The notes under the pieces are model-generated. The model saw nothing but the letters and a program-made list of their open reading frames with translations. It was not told where the DNA came from and did not search any database. 64,000 nt of DNA from the NCBI RefSeq assembly GCF_900163655.1, contig NZ_FWFG01000107.1, positions 20,248 through 84,247 on the forward strand, given 5' to 3'. Position 1 is the stretch's first letter; the number at the start of each line of letters is the position of its first letter. This DNA is from Brachybacterium nesterenkovii. Its GTDB lineage: Bacteria > Actinomycetota > Actinomycetes > Actinomycetales > Dermabacteraceae. Positions 58,544 to 64,000 of the stretch are shown one piece after another. The translations under genes and the position numbers were made by a program.

Positions 58544-60655
58544 TCAGGCCTCCTCGGCGTCCTCCATGATGAAGCCGGAGTCCAGCACGCCGACGAGGTT
58601 CTTGATCTGCTCGCCCTTCGTGCGGCCCAGGCCCTGCGGGGTGATCGTGTTGGTCAGCGAGATGCCGTCCAGCGCGTCGTTGTAGTCGAGCTTGCCGACG
58701 CTCAGCATCGACGCCACCATGCCGTGGGAGTCCATGCCGTTCTCCGGGTTGGCGCCCGGCGCGAAGGGGGTGCCCTTCTCGTGCCCCGAGGGGAACGCGC
58801 CGGTGGCCTTGCCGTAGACCACGTTCGAGGTGATCGTCAGCACCGACTGCGTCGGGATCGCGTCGCGGTACATCGGCATGGTCTTGATCTTCTCCATCAC
58901 GGTGTGGACGATCGTCGCCGCGATGTCGTCGGCGCGGTCGTCGTCGTTGCCGTAGACGGGGAACTCGCCCTCGGTGATGTAGTCGGTGACCAGGCCGGTC
59001 TCGTCGCGCACCGGGGTGACCTTGGCGTACTTGATGGCCGACAGCGAGTCCGCCACGATCGACAGGCCCGCGATGCCGCAGCCCATCGTCCGGACGATGT
59101 CGGAGTCGTGCAGCGCCATCTCGATCGACTCGTACGCGTACTTGTCGTGGCTGTAGTGGATGATGTTCAGCGCCTCGACGTACGTGCCGATGACCCAGTC
59201 GAGCATCTCCTCGTACTTGGCCCAGACCTCGTCGAAGTCCAGCGGGCCATCGCCCTGGATCGGCTCGAACAGACCCGGCTCGGTGACCTGCTTGCCGCTC
59301 ATCTCGTCCCGGCCGCCGTTGATGGCGTACAGGAGGGCCTTGGCGGAGTTCACGCGGGCGCCGAAGAACTGCATCTGCTTGCCGACCTTCATCGGCGAGA
59401 CGCAGCAGGCGATCGCGGCGTCGTCGCCCCAGCGGTCGCGGATCTGCTTATCGGACTCGTACTGCACCGAGCTGGTCTCGATCGAGATCGCGGAGCAGAA
59501 CTCCTTGTAGCCCTCGGGGAGGGTCGGATCCCAGAAGATCGTGATGTTCGGCTCCGGGGCCGGGCCCAGGTTGCGCAGGGTCTGCAGGAGGCGGAACGAG
59601 GTCTTGGTGACCTGGCTGCGGCCGTCCTCGGACATGCCCGCGTCCGACCAGGTGGCCCAGTACGGGTCGCCCGAGAAGATCTGGTCGTAGTCGATGGTCC
59701 GCAGGAAGCGGGTGATGCGCAGCTTGACGACGAGAGCGTCGATCATCTCCTGCGCGTCCGTCTCGGTGATCGTGCCGGCCTTGAGGTCGCGCTCGAAGTA
59801 CGCGTCGAGGAAGGGCGAGAGACGGCCGATGGACATGGCCGCGCCGTCCTGGGACTTCACGGAGGCGAGGTAGCCCATGTAGGTCCACTGCACGGCCTCG
59901 TGCGCGTTCTTCGCCGGGCGGCGCAGGTCGAGCTTGTACTCGTCGCCGAGGCGGATCAGCTTCTTGAGCGCCTTGATCTGCTCGGAGTGCTCCTCGCGGT
60001 AGCGGGCCCAGTGCTCGGAGAAGCCCTCGGCGAGCGAGGCGTCCTTGGCCTTCGTCTTCTCGGCGATCAGGTAGTCGACGCCGTAGAGGGCCACGCGGCG
60101 GTAGTCGCCGATGATGCGGCCGCGGCCGTAGGCATCGGGCAGGCCGGTGATGATGTGGCTGGAGCGCGCGGCGCGGATGCGGGGGGTGTAGATGTCGAAG
60201 ACCGCGTCGTTGTGGGTCTTGCGGTACCGGGTGAAGATCTTCTTGATGTCGAGGTTCGGCTCCTTGCCGGCCTCCTTGATCGCCGTCTCCACCATGCGCC
60301 AGCCGCCGTTGGGCATCATGGCGCGCTTGAGCGGGACATCCGTCTGCAGACCGACGATCACGTCGTCGTCCTCGCTGATGTACCCGGCGGGGAAGGCGTC
60401 GATGTCGGCCGGGGTGTCGGTGTCGACGTCGTAGACGCGGCGGCGGCGCTCCTCCGACAGGTAGTTCTTCTCCAGGGCGTCCCACACGCGGAGGGTCTTC
60501 TCCGTCGGACCCGCGAGGAACGAGGCGTCGCCGTCGTACGGGGTGTAGTTGCGCTGGATGAAGTCGCGGACGTCGATGCCCTCCTGCCACGGGCCGGCGA
60601 CGAATCCCTCCCACTCCGGTGTGGTGGTCTCGACGCGATCGATCGTTTCCGTCAT
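58544..60655 (-). CDS. pflB: Pyruvate formate-lyase catalytic subunit lacking its glycyl-radical domain
   Basis: This 703-residue enzyme converts pyruvate and CoA to acetyl-CoA and formate under anaerobic conditions. The catalytic pair Cys417-Cys418 is in [11 protein letters not shown], matching Cys418/419 of E. coli. Substrate-binding and barrel segments ([18 protein letters not shown], quoted in part) are intact. The protein ends [17 protein letters not shown], at the position where E. coli PflB continues into the radical domain with RVSGY; no glycyl-radical motif is present in this protein. The ATG at 60655 has AGGAGGA 9 bp upstream. Upstream are a TAGCCT -10, an inverted repeat over the -35 region and a CRP-type site. 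Confidence 0.95.
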   Translation of the reverse strand: MTETIDRVETTTPEWEGFVAGPWQEGIDVRDFIQRNYTPYDGDASFLAGPTEKTLRVWDALEKNYLSEERRRRVYDVDTDTPADIDAFPAGYISEDDDVIVGLQTDVPLKRAMMPNGGWRMVETAIKEAGKEPNLDIKKIFTRYRKTHNDAVFDIYTPRIRAARSSHIITGLPDAYGRGRIIGDYRRVALYGVDYLIAEKTKAKDASLAEGFSEHWARYREEHSEQIKALKKLIRLGDEYKLDLRRPAKNAHEAVQWTYMGYLASVKSQDGAAMSIGRLSPFLDAYFERDLKAGTITETDAQEMIDALVVKLRITRFLRTIDYDQIFSGDPYWATWSDAGMSEDGRSQVTKTSFRLLQTLRNLGPAPEPNITIFWDPTLPEGYKEFCSAISIETSSVQYESDKQIRDRWGDDAAIACCVSPMKVGKQMQFFGARVNSAKALLYAINGGRDEMSGKQVTEPGLFEPIQGDGPLDFDEVWAKYEEMLDWVIGTYVEALNIIHYSHDKYAYESIEMALHDSDIVRTMGCGIAGLSIVADSLSAIKYAKVTPVRDETGLVTDYITEGEFPVYGNDDDRADDIAATIVHTVMEKIKTMPMYRDAIPTQSVLTITSNVVYGKATGAFPSGHEKGTPFAPGANPENGMDSHGMVASMLSVGKLDYNDALDGISLTNTITPQGLGRTKGEQIKNLVGVLDSGFIMEDAEEA

Positions 60656-60722
60656 GGGAAAAATCCTCCTCGGTTCGGTGGAACCGTGGCCACCGGGGGC
60701 GGTGGCCTCGGGTTCTGCATCT

Positions 60723-60728
60723 AGGCTA
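60723..60728 (-). promoter_or_regulatory. -10 element (TAGCCT) of the pfl operon
   Basis: TAGCCT would start transcription near 60716 and give a leader of about 60 nt containing the perfect hairpin 60688-60707 (GGCCACC-N6-GGTGGCC) and AGGAGGA. The -35 position falls inside the inverted repeat at 60739-60764. Confidence 0.45.
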
Positions 60729-60738
60729 GGGAGCGGTC

Positions 60739-60764
60739 GGGACCTTCGGTCCGCCGAAGGTCCC
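60739..60764. promoter_or_regulatory. Inverted repeat over the pfl -35 region (operator candidate)
   Basis: GGGACCTTCGG and CCGAAGGTCCC form a perfect 11-bp inverted repeat with a 4-bp centre. It covers the place of the -35 box, 11 bp upstream of the -10. I do not recognise the sequence as a known regulator site. Confidence 0.5.
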
Positions 60765-60782
60765 AGATGCGGCGCTAGGGCG

Positions 60783-60798
60783 GGTGACGTCACTCACG
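60783..60798. promoter_or_regulatory. CRP/GlxR-type site upstream of the pfl operon
   Basis: GGTGACGTCACTCACG matches the CRP-family pattern TGTGA-N6-TCACA in both inner half-sites (GTGA-N6-TCAC). It lies about 60 bp upstream of the -10, a suitable distance for class I activation. It also contains the palindrome GTGACGTCAC. Whether a CRP/FNR-family protein binds is inferred. Confidence 0.5.
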
Positions 60799-60849
60799 AC
60801 CCTGCCGTACCGGGACGGATACGGCAAGAGCAGGCACCCGGGGACGCCG

Positions 60850-60876
60850 ACGGCCCCCGCTGGATTCGGGGGCCGT
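60850..60876 (-). terminator. Terminator of gltA
   Basis: ACGGCCCCCG-CTGGATT-CGGGGGCCGT forms a perfect 10-bp stem with a 7-nt loop, 136 bp after the gltA stop. It separates the gltA and pfl transcription units. Confidence 0.75.
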
Positions 60877-61011
60877 GGGACCTGATCGGCGCGGTCCTCC
60901 CGGGGCGAGCGGGGCACCGGCCACGCCCCCGCAGCCGTGCGGTGGTGGCGCGCCATCGCGCGGCGGCGAGTGCGCGCGGCCGACAGGAAAGGGGACGACC
61001 GAGGCGCGCCG

Positions 61012-62370
61012 TCAGCCGCGCTGCTGCCGCTCCAGCTCGGCCTGCAGCTGGGCCAGGCGCAGCTCGCTGGTGCCGGTGCGCTGATGCATCTCGACGTAGT
61101 CGCGCTTCGGAAGGCCCGTGTAGATCTGGCGCGGACGCCCGATCTTCGTCGCCGGATCCTTGATCATCTCGGTCCACTGCGCGATCCAGCCGGGCATACG
61201 GCCGATCGCGAACAGCACCGTGAACATGTCCGTCGGGAAGCCGATGGCCTTGTAGATGATGCCCGTGTAGAAGTCGACGTTGGGGTACAGGCGGCGCTCG
61301 ACGAAGTAGTCGTCGGCCAGCGCGATCTCCTCGAGCCGCATCGCGAGCTCGAGCCGCTCGTCGTGGACGCCCAGGCGCTCGAGGACCTCGTCGGCGATCG
61401 CCTTGACGATCTTCGCCCGCGGGTCGTAGTTCTTGTACACCCGATGGCCGAAGCCCATCAGGCGGATGCCCTTCTCCTTATTCTTGACCTTCTCCATGAA
61501 GTCCGCGGGATCCATGCCGGAGTCGCGGATCCCGTCGAGCATCGTCATGACCGCGGCGTTCGCGCCGCCGTGCGCCGGGCCGGAGAGCGCCCCGATGCCC
61601 GCCGAGATCGACGTGAACAGGTCCGCCTGCGCGGAGCCGACGAGGCGGACGGCCGAGGCCGAGCAGTTCTGCTCGTGATCGGCGTGGAGGATCAGCAGCT
61701 TCTCCATCGCCCGCACCACCACGGGGTCGGCGATGTAGTCCTCGACCGGGAACCCGAAGGTCAGGCGCAGGAAGTTCTCGATGAGGGAGAGCCGGTTGTC
61801 CGGGTACATGAGGGCGTGGCCGTGGGCGACCCGGTGCGCGTAGGCCGCCATCGTCGGGACCTTCGCGAGCAGGCGCGCGGTCGAGATCCGCACCTGCTCG
61901 TCGTCGTAGGGGTCCAGCGAGTCCTGGTAGAAGGTCGACAGCGCCGAGACGCCCGCCTGCATCACCCGCATCGGGTGCGCGTCGCGGGGGAAGCCGTCGA
62001 ACAGCCGCTTGAACCTCTCGTCGAGGAGCGTGCGGCGCAGCACCGAGGACTCGAAGTTCTCGAGCTGGCCCGACGTCGGCAGCTCGCCGTGGATCAGCAG
62101 GTAGGCGACCTCGAGGTACGAGGACTTCTCGGCCAGCTGCTCGATCGGGATGCCGCGGTAGCGCAGGATCCCCTCGTCGCCGTCGATGTAGGTGATCGCC
62201 GACGTCGTGCTGGCCGTGTTCATGAACCCGGGGTCGTACGTGACGTCCCCCGTGGTCCTGCGCAGAGGGCCGATGTCGAGGCCGCTGTTGCCCTCGACCG
62301 CGGGCACCACGGCCAGTTCGAGGTCATGGCCGTCATGGCGGAGCGTGGCCGACGTCGTCATCTCATCCAC
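61012..62370 (-). CDS. gltA: Citrate synthase (type II, hexameric form)
   Basis: This 452-residue enzyme condenses oxaloacetate and acetyl-CoA to citrate. The catalytic residues are visible: His in HADHEQNCSAS, His in GFGHRVYKNYDPRA, and an Asp in the PNVDFYTG strand. The segment SGPAHGGANAAV is the active-site loop. GDVTYDPGFMNTAS and YRGIPIEQLAE in the N-terminal domain are typical of type II enzymes inhibited by NADH. I chose GTG 62370, because GGAG lies 8 bp upstream; ATG 62361 would remove three residues. The gene follows dapC by 29 bp and probably shares its transcript. Confidence 0.93.
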   Translation of the reverse strand: MDEMTTSATLRHDGHDLELAVVPAVEGNSGLDIGPLRRTTGDVTYDPGFMNTASTTSAITYIDGDEGILRYRGIPIEQLAEKSSYLEVAYLLIHGELPTSGQLENFESSVLRRTLLDERFKRLFDGFPRDAHPMRVMQAGVSALSTFYQDSLDPYDDEQVRISTARLLAKVPTMAAYAHRVAHGHALMYPDNRLSLIENFLRLTFGFPVEDYIADPVVVRAMEKLLILHADHEQNCSASAVRLVGSAQADLFTSISAGIGALSGPAHGGANAAVMTMLDGIRDSGMDPADFMEKVKNKEKGIRLMGFGHRVYKNYDPRAKIVKAIADEVLERLGVHDERLELAMRLEEIALADDYFVERRLYPNVDFYTGIIYKAIGFPTDMFTVLFAIGRMPGWIAQWTEMIKDPATKIGRPRQIYTGLPKRDYVEMHQRTGTSELRLAQLQAELERQQRG

Positions 62371-62399
62371 GGGCGGTTCTCCGATCAGGGGATCCGGTG

Positions 62400-63560
62400 T
62401 CAGGGGCGGGTCAGGCGCTCCGCCGCCGCGTCGATGCGCTCGTCGGAGGCCGTCAGGGCGATCCGCACGAAGCCGTCGCCCGCACCACCATAGAACATCC
62501 CCGGGGCGCACAGGATCCCCAGGTCGGCGAGACGCGCGACCGACGCCTCGGAGCTCTCGCCGAAGGCGGTCCACAGGTACAGACCGGCCTCCGACCGGGG
62601 GATCCGTCCTCCCGCTGCCTCGAGCGCGGGCCGCAGCACGTCGCGACGCCGACGGTAGATCTCGCGCTGGGCGTCGACCGCGGCGTCGTCGTCGAGCGCC
62701 GTCGCCATCGCGGCCTGGACGGGCCCGGGCAGCATCATCCCGGCCTGCTTGCGGATGGCCGTGAGCTCGGCGACGAGGGCGGGGTCGCCCGCGACGAACG
62801 CGGCCCGGTAGCCGGCGAGGTTCGACTGCTTGGACAGCGAGTACACGCACAGCAGGCCGGTGAGGTCGCCGCCGTGGACGCGGGGGTCGAGGATCGAGGT
62901 CACCGCGTCGACGTCCCACGGCAGCAGGGCGTAGCACTCGTCGGAGGCGACGACGATCCCCCGCTCGCGCGCCCAGTCGACGAGGGAGCGCATCCGCTCG
63001 ACGGAGAGGACGGCGCCGGTGGGGTTGCTCGGCGAGTTCAGCCACAGCAGGCCGATGCGGTCGATCGCCGCGGTGCCCCCGGGGGCGTCGGCGAAGGCGG
63101 CATCGCCCTCATCGGCCAGGCGCTCGATGTCGACGGGGACCGGGTCCGCGCCGACGAACAGCGCGCCCATCTCGTACGTCGGGTACGCGATATGGGGGAA
63201 CGCGATGGCGCCGCCGGCACCGATGCCGACCTGGAAGGGCAGGTGCGCGACGAGCTCCTTAGAGCCGATCGTCGACAGCACGCTCTCGACGCCCAGATCC
63301 GCGGGAGCGCCGAGGCGGCGCTGGACGAAGCGGACGAGGGCCTCGCGCAGCGCCGGCGTGCCGATGGTGGTCGGGTACCCGTGGGAGTCCGCGGCGTCGG
63401 CGAGGGCCTGCTGCACCGAGGCGGGGGTCGGGTCGACCGGGGTGCCGACCGAGAGGTCGACGATGCCGCCCGGGTGCTGCTCGGCGCGCGCACGGTGCGG
63501 GGCGAGGGAGTCCCAGGGGAAGGCGGGCAGGCGCCCGGCGAGGGAGACGCGACGCGCCAC
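62400..63560 (-). CDS. dapC: Succinyldiaminopimelate aminotransferase
   Basis: This 386-residue pyridoxal phosphate aminotransferase (fold type I, class I/II) converts N-succinyl-2-amino-6-ketopimelate to N-succinyl-diaminopimelate, step 2 of the succinylase route. WLNSPSNPTGAVLS, DECYALLPW and the PLP lysine region YSLSKQSNLAGYRAAFVAG are visible. Coupling to the ferredoxin gene (3 bp upstream on the same strand) is a characteristic of actinobacterial dapC (Rv1178 beside fdxC, recalled). The ATG at 63560 has the family N-terminus. With dapD and dapE in this window, three pathway genes lie within 16 kb but in separate transcripts. Confidence 0.94.
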   Translation of the reverse strand: MARRVSLAGRLPAFPWDSLAPHRARAEQHPGGIVDLSVGTPVDPTPASVQQALADAADSHGYPTTIGTPALREALVRFVQRRLGAPADLGVESVLSTIGSKELVAHLPFQVGIGAGGAIAFPHIAYPTYEMGALFVGADPVPVDIERLADEGDAAFADAPGGTAAIDRIGLLWLNSPSNPTGAVLSVERMRSLVDWARERGIVVASDECYALLPWDVDAVTSILDPRVHGGDLTGLLCVYSLSKQSNLAGYRAAFVAGDPALVAELTAIRKQAGMMLPGPVQAAMATALDDDAAVDAQREIYRRRRDVLRPALEAAGGRIPRSEAGLYLWTAFGESSEASVARLADLGILCAPGMFYGGAGDGFVRIALTASDERIDAAAERLTRP

Positions 63561-63563
63561 GGG

Positions 63564-63890
63564 TCACTCCCCCGTGTTCTGCGGGGGCAGGGCCTCGATG
63601 AGCGGGTGGTCCTTGTCGATCACGCCCATCTTCGCGGCACCGCCGGGCGAGCCGAGGTCGTCGAAGAACTCGACGTTGGCCTTGTAGTAGTCGGCCCACT
63701 GGTCTGGGAGATCGTCCTCGTAGAAGATCGCCTCGACGGGGCACACGGGCTCGCAGGCGCCGCAGTCGACGCACTCGTCGGGCTGGATGTACAGGCTGCG
63801 GTTGCCCTCGTAGATGCAGTCCACGGGACACTCGTCCACGCACGCCCGGTCCTTCACATCGACGCAGGGCAGGGCGATGACGTAGGTCAT
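63564..63890 (-). CDS. fdxA: Seven-iron ferredoxin (FdxA/FdxC type)
   Basis: This 108-residue ferredoxin has two cluster motifs. [19 protein letters not shown] holds the [3Fe-4S] ligands, and [17 protein letters not shown] the [4Fe-4S] ligands. It is the Mycobacterium FdxC/FdxA type that serves as electron donor for cytochromes P450 and other redox partners. Its C-terminal half ([20 protein letters not shown]) is typical of the 7Fe group. GGAAGG precedes the ATG at 63890 by 7 bp. The gene leads dapC and probably gltA. The last 110 bp of the window contain its leader and promoter, which I cannot place precisely. Confidence 0.95.
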   Translation of the reverse strand: MTYVIALPCVDVKDRACVDECPVDCIYEGNRSLYIQPDECVDCGACEPVCPVEAIFYEDDLPDQWADYYKANVEFFDDLGSPGGAAKMGVIDKDHPLIEALPPQNTGE

Positions 63891-64000
63891 GGTGGCGTTC
63901 CTTCCAGGGGCGCTGACGTGCAGGGGACGTGCACGCGGGCACGGGGCCGAGGCGTGCGGCCGGGCGAGACCCCATCATCGCATCGTCGCCTGGACGGGTG

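Overview
This 64 kb window is chromosomal DNA from a very GC-rich actinobacterium. Evidence includes a WhiB-family regulator, AdnA/AdnB helicase-nucleases, UvrD2, DUF3107/DUF3117/DUF5679/DUF3817 proteins, many GTG starts, leaderless genes with TAnnnT -10 boxes, and the complete absence of insertion sequences, phage genes, tRNA/rRNA genes or CRISPR arrays. Gene content and order fit the Micrococcales. A Brachybacterium/Dermabacter-like facultative anaerobe is my best guess (low confidence). From memory, two blocks follow the gene order of Mycobacterium tuberculosis: the PDZ protease-DUF2342-WhiB7-UvrD2-NudC-AdnB-AdnA-TetR-DUF3107-DEAD helicase block (Rv3194c to Rv3211), and the MgtE_N-DUF1003-Mrp-TatB-methyltransferase-DUF3117-LOG-DapE-DapD block (Rv1232c back to Rv1201c).

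Layout. 1-5.4 kb: end of pepN, an MscS channel, a truncated haemoglobin and two acyl-CoA thioesterases. 5.5-11.6 kb (minus strand): alpha-glucan phosphorylase, two sugar ABC permeases and a solute-binding lipoprotein. The phosphorylase overlaps the first permease by 4 bp and no ATPase gene is present. 11.8-19 kb: EttA, a HAD hydrolase, a PDZ/Lon-like protease, DUF2342, Nudix and YgjP-type peptidase genes. 19-20.8 kb: a repeat- and structure-rich regulatory zone holding a candidate structured RNA, DUF5679, a decayed duplicate of the whiB7 3' end, and whiB7 with its own promoter, upstream ORF and leader hairpins. 20.8-32.8 kb: UvrD2, NudC, a degenerate phosphotransferase and the overlapping adnA/adnB pair. 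32.9-45 kb: TetR, DUF3107, a membrane-anchored phosphoesterase, a DEAD-box helicase, MarC, a PHP phosphatase, aminopeptidase P, MgtE_N/DUF1003/Mrp. 45-64 kb: TatB, a methyltransferase, DUF3117, LOG protein, lysine/diaminopimelate genes dapE, dapD and dapC, an FAD protein fused to a peptidyl-tRNA hydrolase domain, an APC permease, a fermentative pyruvate formate-lyase locus, citrate synthase and ferredoxin.

How the genes work together. The glucan locus pairs oligosaccharide uptake with phosphorolysis. dapD, dapC and dapE together supply the succinylase route to meso-diaminopimelate. pflB, grcA and pflA form an anaerobic pyruvate-cleavage module in which the glycyl-radical domain is a separate 83-residue protein. 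AdnAB, UvrD2 and NudC form a DNA repair and nucleotide-maintenance cluster.

Most notable observations: (i) the split pyruvate formate-lyase; (ii) a 79-bp three-module palindromic repeat and a separate 59-bp palindromic repeat, each present twice; (iii) a 54-bp perfect palindrome and degenerate direct repeats upstream of glgP; (iv) a complete whiB7 attenuation leader beside a truncated whiB7 copy; (v) a candidate structured RNA at about 19.2 kb; (vi) an FAD-oxidoreductase/PTH2 fusion; (vii) an AdnA whose Walker A lysine is arginine and a phosphotransferase lacking both expected catalytic aspartates.
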